In this document: positions 15,742-24,448 of the stretch, piece after piece
Layout of the letters: each line of letters begins with the position of its first letter
How positions within the stretch are numbered: position 1 is the first letter of the stretch
From: an uncultured Dehalococcoidia bacterium
Lineage (GTDB): Bacteria; Chloroflexota; Dehalococcoidia; Dehalococcoidales; UBA1222
Direction of reading: 5' to 3'
Assembly: GCA_903844845.1 (NCBI GenBank)
Contig: CAIMVG010000023.1
Location: 21,506 to 85,505, forward strand
Length of the DNA stretch: 64,000 nucleotides
Program-made: the position numbers and the translations under genes
Notes under the pieces: generated by a model
What the model was told of the DNA's origin: nothing
The model's input: only the letters and a program-made list of their open reading frames with translations
Database searches by the model: none

Positions 15742-15932
15742 AAAACCGGCTCAGGATATTAAGGGCAGAGTACGACTGGACACAGGAAGACCTTGCCCGA
15801 AAATTGGGTGTTTCGCGTCAGGCGATTATAGCTATTGAGAAAGAGAAATACGATCCAAGCTTGCCGCTTGCGTTCAAAATTGCCCGGCTTTTCGATAAAC
15901 CGGTCGAAGAGATATTTAAGTTTGAACCATGA
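15738..15932 (+). CDS. XRE-family transcriptional regulator (short helix-turn-helix)
   Basis: The protein of about 64 residues is nearly all one Cro/CI-type helix-turn-helix: NRLRILRAEYDWTQEDLA, then KLGVSRQAIIAIEKEKY and LAFKIARLFDKPVEEIF. I chose GTG 15738 because it overlaps the preceding stop and leaves the protein starting MKNRLR, as usual for this family. A frame five codons longer exists. It probably regulates its own two-gene operon. Confidence 0.85.
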   Translation: MKNRLRILRAEYDWTQEDLARKLGVSRQAIIAIEKEKYDPSLPLAFKIARLFDKPVEEIFKFEP

Positions 15933-15983
15933 CGGCAAAATTTTTCAGATGCCAGGATATGGTCGCGGAATGGTCGTATAAGG

Positions 15984-16826
15984 TTAAAGACGGGACTCTA
16001 TCCATCCTCGCATATCTTCGAAGACTATGGCTCTCTCCGGCTCGTTGAATATTTCATGAAAAAGGCCGGGGTACCGTTTGAGTGTCTTGTCTTTTGAAGA
16101 AATTTTCTTAAAGAGGATATCGCTGCCTTCCGGGTTGGACAGGCGGTCCTCCGAACCCTGCATGATCAGCGTGGGCACCGTTATTGAAGTCATCAGGGCG
16201 GGTATCGTTTTTTCGATGGCTTGTATGATTTCGAAGCCGAGGCGGGCGCTGATTTTCCCTGTATAGACTAATGGGTCTTTCAGGTATGCCTCGACGACTG
16301 CTGGGTCCTTGCTGATTGAACTGGCATCCAGTCTGGTGACTCCGGCCGTCGGAAAGACCCGTGAGGCTATCCTGGCCAGGAATTTATCTTTTTTGGTGAT
16401 ACTTGAACCTGCTTTGAGAGCTGGAGCCGAGAGGATTAATCCCGAAAGTTTTGTCTGGTGAAGTTCAGCATAGGCCGTAGCGATCGTTCCGCCGAGGCTA
16501 TGCCCGATCATAAATAATTTAATATCAGGGTTTTGACGCCTGGCGATATCGACGAACTCATCGAGGTCAAGTACATAATCGTTGAAGCGGTTTATGTAGC
16601 CTCTTCTGCCATCTGAAGGCCCGTGTCCCTGGTTGTCCATGCCGGAGACTAGGTATCCTGATGGAACGAATTCATTCACAAGGTTGAGATAGCGTCCGCT
16701 GTGTTCCGCCAGCCCGTGAACCACGACCAGTCCGGCTTTCAAATTGGCAGAAGGCGCCCAGCTCTGATAAAAGAGCCGAGTGCCTTCTGTGCGATTGAAA
16801 TAACCTGACTCGTGCCGGATTTCCAT
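15984..16826 (-). CDS. Monoacylglycerol-lipase-like alpha/beta hydrolase
   Basis: This 280-residue cytoplasmic protein belongs to the serine aminopeptidase S33/lysophospholipase group. The oxyanion region is VVHGLAEHSGRY, the nucleophile elbow GHSLGG (Ser near residue 109), the acid GSEDRL and the histidine LFHEIFNE. It starts MEIRHESGYF and ends after WIESRL. It lies directly downstream of the acyl carrier protein gene (9 bases), so it may share a transcript. The substrate is likely a lipid or other ester, not determinable here. Confidence 0.83.
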   Translation of the reverse strand: MEIRHESGYFNRTEGTRLFYQSWAPSANLKAGLVVVHGLAEHSGRYLNLVNEFVPSGYLVSGMDNQGHGPSDGRRGYINRFNDYVLDLDEFVDIARRQNPDIKLFMIGHSLGGTIATAYAELHQTKLSGLILSAPALKAGSSITKKDKFLARIASRVFPTAGVTRLDASSISKDPAVVEAYLKDPLVYTGKISARLGFEIIQAIEKTIPALMTSITVPTLIMQGSEDRLSNPEGSDILFKKISSKDKTLKRYPGLFHEIFNEPERAIVFEDMRGWIESRL

Positions 16827-16835
16827 GGCCCTAGC

Positions 16836-17246
16836 CTATTTGGGCTTGATATTTTTGGATGCCGTTTTTTCAGCGGTTTGAGGGGTTTTCTTTACTGCCG
16901 CAGGGGGTGCCGCAGGTTTGCTCTTTGGGGCAGCGGTCGGAGCCTTGGCGACCGCAGAGGGCGTTGCGGCGGACGCAGTCTTGACGTCTTTATCGGTTAT
17001 TCCCTTCGCCTTTAGATAGTCAACCGCGTCCTGCACCGTTTTGATTTTGGCTGCGTCTTCGTCGGGGATTTTTACGGGCGTCTCACTGGTGGAGAACTCC
17101 TCTTCCAATCCCATGATTAGTTCGACGAGGTCCAGCGAATCGGCTCCGAGGTCGTCTGTAAAACTGGATGAGGGCGTTACCGCATCCTCTTTTGCTCCGA
17201 GTCTGGCCGCGGTTACTTTTGTTACACGTTCTAAAATCGTTGGCAA
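16836..17246 (-). CDS. Acyl carrier protein with a long Ala/Pro/Lys tail
   Basis: Residues 1-80 are an acyl carrier protein with the phosphopantetheine serine in [14 protein letters not shown] (Ser near 37). A tail of about 55 residues rich in Ala, Pro, Lys and Thr follows, ending in NIKPK. Ordinary ACPs are about 75-80 residues, so the tail is an unusual addition, resembling the basic linkers of histone-like proteins. The start is TTG 17246 behind GAAGGAGA. Neighbours are a FabK/nitronate-monooxygenase-like gene upstream and a lipase-like hydrolase downstream, suggesting a fatty-acyl function. Confidence 0.85.
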   Translation of the reverse strand: MPTILERVTKVTAARLGAKEDAVTPSSSFTDDLGADSLDLVELIMGLEEEFSTSETPVKIPDEDAAKIKTVQDAVDYLKAKGITDKDVKTASAATPSAVAKAPTAAPKSKPAAPPAAVKKTPQTAEKTASKNIKPK

Positions 17247-17311
17247 ATTGATCTCCTTCTACTTTTCTTTTATAAAATATTTTATGATTTTTGCGTGAGA
17301 ACGTTATGACT

Positions 17312-18526
17312 TCAGGATTGGAACGAGGCCATGCTGGCGTTTAAAAATCTTGCAAGGCTTTCTCCGAATTCCCGCTTAGCGGCGCTGGAATATCCTTTTC
17401 CGAGCGAAGAAATAAGCTTCGGGACTGTGGTGATCTTTTTCAGCCGGTATACATTGGCCCCGCAGAAAGCAAAACCCTGGGAAAGGTGCCCTCGTTGCGC
17501 GTTCACCAAGGCAAGAAAAATGCAATACGGACTCGAGAGATAGTCGCAGGTTTTGACACAATGGCAATAACATTTGAATGGTTTCTTTCTGCCCGCTCGA
17601 ACGTCGTCGATGAAACTATTGTTTATTGCCCTTCCGGGCATTCCCACAGGGCTCTTGATGATAGTGATATCCTCTTTTCGTGCATTAAGGTAGGCCTCTT
17701 TGAAACCGGGTGCTGCGTCGCATTCTTCGGTTGCAACGAACCGCGTGGCTATCTGTACTCCGCTCGCGCCAAGCCTTATAAACTTATAGATGTCGGCTCC
17801 GGTGAAAATACCTCCCCCGGCGATGACCGGGATAGGCCTTTCCGCTATGGGTACGAAGGCCTGCACTTCTTGAATTACCGCTGGAACGAGTTTTTCAAGT
17901 CGGTTCTCAGGCGATTCGATCTCGTCCGGTTTGAAACCAAGATGCCCGCCTGCCAGGGGGCCTTCTACAACAAATCCGTCTGGTAAATAGCCGAAATCCT
18001 CAAGCCATTTTTTGCAGATTATTCTTGCAGCTCTGGCCGAAGAAACGATGGGGACCAGGCGAGTCGGACCTTTCAAATCGATCAGCCCCGGCAACCCTAG
18101 CGGCAAGCCGGCGCCCGAAAAGATGATGTCGATGCCTTCGTCGGCAGCTGCTTTGACCATTTCTGCATAGTCGGAGAGAGCCACCATGAGGTTGACGCCA
18201 AGGACTCCCTTGGTTTTTTGTCGAGCTTTTTTGATCTCTTTGCCTAGGGCTCGGCGGGAGGCCGCATCGTAATTCTTGGCGAAATCGGGTTCGAACATAC
18301 CGATTCCAGCCGCCCCTATAACGCCAACGCCGCCGGCGCTGGCAACAGCAGAGGCCAGTCCCGAAAGCGAAATGCCCACGGCCATCCCGCCTTGGATAAT
18401 CGGCACCCTGGCGACGTGCTGGCCTATTTTAAGGGCTGGCATCCTGATGAGGCCAAGCGTATCGGCGATGTCGGAATTTTCAGGAAGATTTGGCTTTGAA
18501 GATGAATCAATTGGATTAATAATCAT
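17312..18526 (-). CDS. FabK/nitronate-monooxygenase-family FMN enzyme
   Basis: This 404-residue FMN TIM-barrel protein reads VPIIQGGMAVGISL near residue 42, GPLAGGHLGF near 190 and GGGIFTGADIYKFIRLGASGVQI for the phosphate site (given here in pieces: GGGIFTGADI, GASGVQIATRF). The family contains nitronate monooxygenases and the FabK enoyl-ACP reductase. A C-terminal insert, CYCHCVKTC with further cysteines, resembles a metal- or cluster-binding element found in a longer subfamily. The adjacent ACP gene (66 bases downstream) favours an acyl-ACP or acyl-CoA role over nitronate oxidation, particularly in an anaerobe. Confidence 0.8.
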   Translation of the reverse strand: MIINPIDSSSKPNLPENSDIADTLGLIRMPALKIGQHVARVPIIQGGMAVGISLSGLASAVASAGGVGVIGAAGIGMFEPDFAKNYDAASRRALGKEIKKARQKTKGVLGVNLMVALSDYAEMVKAAADEGIDIIFSGAGLPLGLPGLIDLKGPTRLVPIVSSARAARIICKKWLEDFGYLPDGFVVEGPLAGGHLGFKPDEIESPENRLEKLVPAVIQEVQAFVPIAERPIPVIAGGGIFTGADIYKFIRLGASGVQIATRFVATEECDAAPGFKEAYLNARKEDITIIKSPVGMPGRAINNSFIDDVRAGRKKPFKCYCHCVKTCDYLSSPYCIFLALVNAQRGHLSQGFAFCGANVYRLKKITTVPKLISSLGKGYSSAAKREFGESLARFLNASMASFQS

Positions 18527-18781
18527 ATTACATTCAGTTTTTTAAAAGGCAACGTTTTAAGTTCAAATTGAATTGTTTGGTTTGCCGCTATGTCTAAAGA
18601 TTTGAAAAAGAATGTATAATATCTTCAGGGTGGTTTCAATAATTCATTGATGTAACGTTCAGTATACCATCTGGGCAATGGCTAGTCCAATTCGATTATC
18701 CGATTTCACGAAATTACTCGTGTTTTTGAGATATCAGCTGTTTGGAAAATCAAACTATATTCAATTTGAGGGTGAAACAAT

Positions 18782-20263
18782 TTGAGCGGGCACAAAAATC
18801 TCTCTAAATCCAGGTATATGAATGGCATTCAATGCCATAAGGCACTCTGGATTGCGATAAATGAACCTTTAAGGATTCCGAAAGTCAATGAGACTACCCA
18901 GAATATTTTTGACCAGGGGCACCTTTTAGGGGAATTGGCGCAGGCTCTGTTCCCTGATGGGATAAACGTTAACAGGCCGAGCATCAGTGAGAACCTTCGC
19001 GACACCAAATCCGCTCTTGTCCTGCGGAAACCCCTCTTCGAAGCCGGGTTTTCGGCTGCTCGTCTTTTTTGTCGCGTTGATGTCCTGAACCCGTCCCAGG
19101 GTACGAGATGGGATATTATCGAAGTTAAAAGCACTACCGAGATCCGTGACGAGCATCTTCACGATGTTGCCTTTCAGCTTCATTGCTGTTTGCTTGCAGG
19201 AATTGAGGTCGACCGTTGCAGGATCATTTATCTTGATAGGGACTACGTTAAAAATGGTGAGATTGACCCCGTCAAATTATTCAAGAGCGAAGATGTTACT
19301 GAGCGGTTGGCCGGGTTTACCAGCGGGATTGAGGAGCGCATCGACGAGATGTTGGAGATGATTGCTTCTCCTGTTTGTCCGGAAACGCCTTTGGGGCAGC
19401 ATTGCAACGCGCCCTATTCCTGCGTCCTCCAGGAAGAATGCTGGGCCTTCCTGCCTGAGAATCATGTCATGACGCTTTATTATGGCAAGAAACTTGGTGA
19501 AGATCTTCTTATCCATGGAATCAAAGATATATGCGATATTCCGTCCGACGTTGCCCTTAATCCCAAACAGCAGATTCAGAAAGATTGTGTCATTTTAGGC
19601 CAGCCGCATATCGATCGGGATGCGATTCGGAAATTCTTAGACAATTTAAAGTACCCGTTGTATTTTATGGACTTTGAGACCTTTATGACGGCTATTCCTA
19701 TTTACGATGGAACCAGGCCCTACCAGAGCATTCCGTTTCAATTCTCGGTTCATGAAGTTAAATCTCCTGGCGCGAAACCTGAAAACATTTCCTTTTTGGC
19801 TGAAGGTAAAAACGACCCCCGCCCTGAATTTTTATTGGCGCTTCAAAAAGCTGTTGGGAAGAGCGGAACTATTTTGGTCTATTATGAAGCCTTCGAAAAA
19901 ACCCGCTTGAAAGAATTGGCAGCCGCTTTTCCATCATATGAAAGTTGGGTGAATGGGATAGCTGAAAAAATTGTTGACCTGCTGGGGCCGTTCAAGGATT
20001 TTAGTTATTACCACCCGGCGCAGGGTGGTAGTGCGTCACTTAAAAAGGTTATGCCCGCCGTGACCGGTATCAGTTATTCAGGCCTCGGGATTTCGCATGG
20101 GGACGTCGCCAGTCTCAGGTATATGCAGGCGACATTTGGCGAGACATCTGCCGGGGAAAGAAGAAAAATAAGAGAGGATCTCCTTACATATTGCGGACAG
20201 GATACCGGTGGTATGGTCAGTATTGTAGAGACCTTGATGGCCGAATCGCGGCGTTTGCTATAA
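18782..20263 (+). CDS. DUF2779 protein: RecB/Cas4-like nuclease fused to a DEDD exonuclease-like domain
   Basis: This 493-residue protein starts at TTG 18782 after a GAGGGTGA stretch. The conserved family opening SKSRYMNGIQCHKALW lies at residues 8-23, so a later ATG would cut it. The N-terminal half has a PD-(D/E)xK-like pattern (RVDVLNP, then WDIIEVKSTTEI) and cysteines at QCHK and CNAPYSCVLQEECW, which suggest a Cas4/AddB-like Fe-S cluster. The C-terminal half (DUF2779) has YFMDFETFMTAIP and a later YCGQDT, the acid residues of a DEDD exonuclease fold. It is likely a DNA-processing nuclease whose pathway is unknown. No CRISPR array is near. It stands alone. Confidence 0.78.
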   Translation: MSGHKNLSKSRYMNGIQCHKALWIAINEPLRIPKVNETTQNIFDQGHLLGELAQALFPDGINVNRPSISENLRDTKSALVLRKPLFEAGFSAARLFCRVDVLNPSQGTRWDIIEVKSTTEIRDEHLHDVAFQLHCCLLAGIEVDRCRIIYLDRDYVKNGEIDPVKLFKSEDVTERLAGFTSGIEERIDEMLEMIASPVCPETPLGQHCNAPYSCVLQEECWAFLPENHVMTLYYGKKLGEDLLIHGIKDICDIPSDVALNPKQQIQKDCVILGQPHIDRDAIRKFLDNLKYPLYFMDFETFMTAIPIYDGTRPYQSIPFQFSVHEVKSPGAKPENISFLAEGKNDPRPEFLLALQKAVGKSGTILVYYEAFEKTRLKELAAAFPSYESWVNGIAEKIVDLLGPFKDFSYYHPAQGGSASLKKVMPAVTGISYSGLGISHGDVASLRYMQATFGETSAGERRKIREDLLTYCGQDTGGMVSIVETLMAESRRLL

Positions 20264-20385
20264 GTAATTGTTGAATGGAAAATTTGATTTTACTAAATGG
20301 TGAAGTTTTGTTTACTTGAGAATAGAAACCTTACGTGAAGATTGCGGCAACGAGTTGTTAGTGAAATTTAAGAATGAAAATCTGC

Positions 20386-21120
20386 CTAGATCATCCATCC
20401 TCTGTCATTGTTCTCTTCCCCTGCGCTGTTTTGGCTGAATTCCTTGAAGATTTTGAGCACCTGCTCTCGGAGTTTGTCTTCTGGGACTGATATTCCCGAA
20501 TTTTTTTCAACCCTGTTCAAGCGTTCTTCCAATTGCCTCTGTTCATTCAATACTAGTTTAATAGCTTCGGCTATAGGGTCTGGTAATTTGCCATGTTCAA
20601 GGTCGACCTGGGTTTTGCGGTGTTCTTCAACTATGCGGCCCGGAACGCCTACTACCGTAGCCCCGGCTGGAACGGTTCGTGTCACTACCGAACCCGCGCC
20701 GATTTTTGCGCTGTCGCCGATTGTGATGGCGCCCAGCACAATTGCCCCTGCTCCAATCACTACATTGTTCCCGATGGTCGGGTGCCGTTTGCCCTTATTG
20801 AGCGTGGTGCCGGCTAATTCTGTCCCTGCATACATAAGGACGTCATCGCCGATTTCGGATGTTTCCCCGATTACGACTCCGGCCCCGTGATCGATGAAAA
20901 AGCGCCGGCCGATTTTGGCCCCCGGATGAATTTCGATATTGGTCAAAAATCGCCCCCATTGTGAAACCATTCGTCCTGCTAATTTTATATGGTGGGTCCA
21001 AAGCCAGTGTGCAACACGATGATTCCAGAGAGCATGCAACCCGGGGTAGCAAGTGATAACCTCCAGCCAACTGCGGGCAGCAGGATCTTTGGCAAATACA
21101 TTTTGTATGTCCTCTCTCAT
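20386..21120 (-). CDS. cysE: Serine O-acetyltransferase
   Basis: This 244-residue enzyme makes O-acetylserine from serine and acetyl-CoA for cysteine synthesis. The N-terminal helical part contains [20 protein letters not shown] and HRVAHWLW. The left-handed beta-helix shows hexapeptide repeats with [47 protein letters not shown] and GAGSVV. The C-terminal stretch of about 70 residues is helical and longer than in E. coli CysE, as in the EpsC/SAT type. It ends 24 bases after nadA in the same direction. Confidence 0.93.
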   Translation of the reverse strand: MREDIQNVFAKDPAARSWLEVITCYPGLHALWNHRVAHWLWTHHIKLAGRMVSQWGRFLTNIEIHPGAKIGRRFFIDHGAGVVIGETSEIGDDVLMYAGTELAGTTLNKGKRHPTIGNNVVIGAGAIVLGAITIGDSAKIGAGSVVTRTVPAGATVVGVPGRIVEEHRKTQVDLEHGKLPDPIAEAIKLVLNEQRQLEERLNRVEKNSGISVPEDKLREQVLKIFKEFSQNSAGEENNDRGWMI

Positions 21121-21144
21121 TTCGTGTTCCTCGCTTCTCCGGGG

Positions 21145-22119
21145 TTAAACCACCTGAAGCATGCGCTCCACCGCGGATTTTGCCCTGAGACGGATTTCCT
21201 CCGGCACAGTGACTGCGGGTTTCATGTCTTGAAGGCACCAAAGCACTTTTTCGAGAGTGGTTCTTTTCATATTGGGACAGATGGCCTCAGGGAAAACCGG
21301 AATAAATTCCTTCCCCGGATTTTCTTGTTGTAATCTGTGAATGATTCCTGCTTCGGTTACAACAATCATTTGGTGAACTTTCGGATCTTTCGCATAACGG
21401 ATCATGCCTCCGGTACTGAGCACGGCATCGGAGATTTCGTGAACCTCGGGACGACATTCAGGGTGCGCAATTACCACCGCGTCGGGATATGTGTTTTTTA
21501 AATTGAGGATGTGTTTGGGAAGGATACGGGCATGAGTTGGGCAGAAACCGGGCCAAAGATGAAGTTTCTTGCCGGTCTGCGAAGCCACCCATTGGCCAAG
21601 GTATTTGTCGGGTACGAAAATGATTTCCCTCTCGGTTAGGCTCTCCACCACCTTTATGGCATTCGCGGATGTGCAACAGATATCGCTCTCCGCTTTTACT
21701 TCCGCCGAAGAATTAACATAACAAACGACTGGTATCCCTGGAAGTTCTTTTTTCTTCGAACGCAATGTTTGCGCGTTAATCATATCTGCCATAAGGCAAC
21801 CCGCATGGGGGTCTGGCAGCAAAACGGTTTTGTGTGGCGAGAGGATAAACGCAGTCTCAGCCATAAAATGAACGCCGCAGAAGACGATGACCTCATGAGT
21901 CGTCCTGGCGGCGTATTGTGACAGCTCAAGAGAATCGCCGACGAAATCAGCGATTTCCTGAATATCGTCTGGTTGGTAGTTATGCGCGAAGATTATTGCG
22001 TTATGCTTAGTTTTAAGGTTCTGAATTTCAAATTTAATGTCATGGCCGCTGTTCCGTGTCGGCGGATTAGTGGCGATGTCCTTAGCCGGTGAAAGTCTTG
22101 TATTTTTCGGTTCCGTCAT
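21145..22119 (-). CDS. nadA: Quinolinate synthase A
   Basis: This 324-residue [4Fe-4S] enzyme condenses iminoaspartate with dihydroxyacetone phosphate to quinolinate. Signature segments are IIFAHNYQPDDIQEIADFVGDSL near residue 40 (AHNYQ), FCGVHFMAETA with the first cluster cysteine, AHPECRPEV and ICPNMKRTTLEKVLW with a further one. Its first 38 bases overlap the end of the AIR-synthase-like gene. cysE follows. The NadB and NadC partners are 35 kb away at 56.9-59.3 kb. Confidence 0.95.
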   Translation of the reverse strand: MTEPKNTRLSPAKDIATNPPTRNSGHDIKFEIQNLKTKHNAIIFAHNYQPDDIQEIADFVGDSLELSQYAARTTHEVIVFCGVHFMAETAFILSPHKTVLLPDPHAGCLMADMINAQTLRSKKKELPGIPVVCYVNSSAEVKAESDICCTSANAIKVVESLTEREIIFVPDKYLGQWVASQTGKKLHLWPGFCPTHARILPKHILNLKNTYPDAVVIAHPECRPEVHEISDAVLSTGGMIRYAKDPKVHQMIVVTEAGIIHRLQQENPGKEFIPVFPEAICPNMKRTTLEKVLWCLQDMKPAVTVPEEIRLRAKSAVERMLQVV

Positions 22120-23149
22120 AAAAAGCCTTCCAAAAAGGGTCGACGTTAGGGTGCTGTAGTGGATAAATCCGGTTGTTTTTGAGTAATACCATGCCCTTGG
22201 ATTTTTCTGTAAATTCTCCTGCTATCGAAGCCAGTATGCCCTTGGAAGTGATGGCATCGACTATCTGTTGGGCGGATTTGGCGCGGCACGCGATTATCAA
22301 GGTTCCTTCACTGATTGAAGCGTAAGGGTCGATTTGGAAAAGGCCGCAAATTTCTTTAACACAATCTTCAACAACGATTTTGTCTTGATCGACGATGATC
22401 CCACAACTTGCGGCTTCAGCCACTTCAAACAGCGCTCCCCATATTCCGCATTCCGTCGCATCATGCATGGCTGTAACGCCATTATCCCGGACTCCGCAGG
22501 CCACTGCTACCTGTGCTTCTTCGACGACGGACATTTTAGAGAACAATTTATCGGCCTTGCGAGCGAATTCTTGGCCGAATTCTTTTATGATAATCTTTGG
22601 AAACATAGCAGCTAGAATTCCGCAGGCTTCAATCGCCGGTCCCTTGGTAATTATAAGGGCATCGCCGGGTCTGATGAATCTTGGACTGACATAACTTTCA
22701 AGCGATCCTACACCCATCAGTGTTGCACCACCTACCATGGGATAGTGGCAGTTTTCATATCTTGCGGTGTGCCCCGTGACGATAGATATCCCGAGCTTAC
22801 GGCATTCGTGGTGCATGGTTTCCCACATCAAGGTGAGTTGGTCCTTGGTTATTTCCATCGGGAGATTGAGGTCGATACTGAGATACCGCGGAGATAATCC
22901 CGATGTAACCGAATCGGAAGCGAGGATTTGGATGGCAAACCACGCCGCCCGTTCCCATCCATATTCGGGGACGATGAATACGGGGTCACATGTAAGTGAG
23001 ACGGCTTGCCCCCCGATTTCGATAATACCCACGTCTGTTCCATGCCGTGGGCCAACGAGTATTTGGGTGCTATCGGCGCCAAGGCGCGGGAAGATGATTT
23101 CGCTAAAGATTTCGGATGAAATCTTGCCAATCTCGGGTATCTCGGTCAT
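22082..23149 (-). CDS. AIR-synthase-related (PurM/HypE/ThiL-fold) protein
   Basis: This 355-residue protein has the two-domain PurM-type ATP-binding architecture: LTCDPVFIVPEYGWERAAW with VSLTCD near residue 50, ASDSVTSGLSP near 92, VTGHTAR near 140 and the C-terminal GVTAMHDATECGIWGALFEVAEA, a HypE-like ATP site (cited in part: HDATECGIWG). It lacks the HypE C-terminal cysteine tail; it ends KYKTFTG. Such archaeal/Dehalococcoidia-type proteins are annotated as hydrogenase-maturation-like, but the function is not known. It overlaps nadA by 38 bases. Confidence 0.75.
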   Translation of the reverse strand: MTEIPEIGKISSEIFSEIIFPRLGADSTQILVGPRHGTDVGIIEIGGQAVSLTCDPVFIVPEYGWERAAWFAIQILASDSVTSGLSPRYLSIDLNLPMEITKDQLTLMWETMHHECRKLGISIVTGHTARYENCHYPMVGGATLMGVGSLESYVSPRFIRPGDALIITKGPAIEACGILAAMFPKIIIKEFGQEFARKADKLFSKMSVVEEAQVAVACGVRDNGVTAMHDATECGIWGALFEVAEAASCGIIVDQDKIVVEDCVKEICGLFQIDPYASISEGTLIIACRAKSAQQIVDAITSKGILASIAGEFTEKSKGMVLLKNNRIYPLQHPNVDPFWKAFYDGTEKYKTFTG

Positions 23150-23235
23150 TCTCGGTTCCTCCGGGAACTCTGTGAAATAAAAAAGCAGACCTCTGATTTA
23201 GGCTAAAAAGGGGATGCCTGTCAGAAAATCTGCCT

Positions 23236-23475
23236 TTATGGGTTACATGAACTGTCGTCTAGAGAATGTAGAAAGATGTCAGGGATGGCGGGAACCTGCC
23301 TTTGTACCCATTGCTGCAGGCAGCACATCGAGCAAAAACTGAAGCGATCAAAAGAATCTTTGTCGCGGAGGCGGGATACTATCACCCACCCGCTCAATGC
23401 ATCTCCAAGCGCTTGACCGGGGGCCATTTCAACTTGCCGGCCGCAGGCATGACAGGCGCGCCATGAATCGGACAT
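23236..23475 (-). CDS. Small zinc-ribbon-like protein
   Basis: This 79-residue protein has CHACGR at residues 8-13 and CSMCCLQQW near 48, a pair of cysteine knuckles that could bind zinc. The middle (SGWVIVSRLRDKDSFDRFSF) looks beta-rich, similar to small FYVE/MYM-like ribbons. It lies upstream of the AIR-synthase-like gene in the same direction (86-base gap). I do not recognise a named family. Confidence 0.5.
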   Translation of the reverse strand: MSDSWRACHACGRQVEMAPGQALGDALSGWVIVSRLRDKDSFDRFSFCSMCCLQQWVQRQVPAIPDIFLHSLDDSSCNP

Positions 23476-23896
23476 TTAGCTTCTTTCTCCCATGACAACC
23501 TGTATCCATTAATGGTAGCGCCAAATATGCTCTGTGTCAATCATATGAGACTATTGAACATCTGATATTCCGGTTGGGGCTTTTTTGAATCGGTTGGGGA
23601 GTGGATGCGAACTTGGAGGAGCGGGATGCCGAGAATGCCCTGGATAGAACGTGTACATAGGTGCGGAGGAGGCCAGAGGCAGTCTTTAAGATGGACAGAT
23701 TCAGATCTGTCACAGACGATGTGAGGTGAGCGACTAGAGGGCAAGTAATTTTCGCCCTGGTAAATAGCCCAGAAGAGAATGGCGGGAGAATTATCAATAT
23801 AGTACGATAATACTGGTTGAAATATACTTCTGGGTCTTGTTATATTGACTTAAATAGTTAAGAATGTATCGGATAAGTGATTAAAAGGTAGGTAAT
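23476..23896. other. 421-base region without a clear gene; possible structured RNA
   Basis: No frame here looks like a protein. Between about 23590 and 23800 the sequence is more GC-rich than its flanks and has local hairpins: GACAGAT/ATCTGTC around 23694-23711 and AGGGC/GCCCT around 23738-23758. AT-rich sequence at 23800-23880 probably holds the promoter of the coiled-coil gene. I could not match the block to tmRNA, RNase P, SRP or 6S consensus elements by eye. Confidence 0.3.
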
Positions 23897-24442
23897 ATGA
23901 AACCTGAAGATAACAAAAACAACAATTTCGGTAGTCCGGCTGATGTCATGATGTTGCTTGCTCAGGAGGCTGAGGATGTAATCTCGGTGGCAGGGAAAGC
24001 TGCCAGACAGGAAGCGGACGATGAAACCGAAAAAATGCTGCGTCAGTACGAACAAAAAACGAAGCAGATTGTTCTCAAAATCCGGGAAGAAGCTCGCGCC
24101 CGGGCTGAGGATATGGCTTCTCGTTTTCGTGACGCCTTGATATTGAGAGTAGAAGAAGCATCGACCGCCTCCCTTGAAGAGGCGATTAAAAGCATTGATA
24201 TTAAGGCCGAACAGATTGTCAAACACCTTCAGGAGTCTGTCAGAAAAGATACTAGGCAAGCGCTCGCAGAAGGTCTGGTTGCCGGCGATGAAACACTTAA
24301 ATCGAATCGCGCGTTGAATGAACCGGACAAAATTTCACCAAAACCAGGACTGGGGATACACGAACAAACCAGTAAGGTTAGTAATGAAGCCGACACTGCT
24401 CCCAAGGCGCCTGAAGATTTTGAAAACTGGTTGATGCAGTAA
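23897..24442 (+). CDS. Coiled-coil protein of unknown function
   Basis: This 181-residue, highly charged soluble protein is predicted to be helical from about residue 15 to 125 (Glu, Lys, Arg and Ala rich, for example KIREEARARAEDMASRFRDAL). It resembles an ATP-synthase E/DivIVA-type stalk but has no specific signature. The C-terminal 55 residues are Pro/Ser rich and end EDFENWLMQ, which looks like a short binding tail. It converges with the sugar-kinase gene, whose stop is only 6 bases from its own. No cysteines. I cannot name a family. Confidence 0.6.
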   Translation: MKPEDNKNNNFGSPADVMMLLAQEAEDVISVAGKAARQEADDETEKMLRQYEQKTKQIVLKIREEARARAEDMASRFRDALILRVEEASTASLEEAIKSIDIKAEQIVKHLQESVRKDTRQALAEGLVAGDETLKSNRALNEPDKISPKPGLGIHEQTSKVSNEADTAPKAPEDFENWLMQ

Positions 24443-24448
24443 ACCCGG

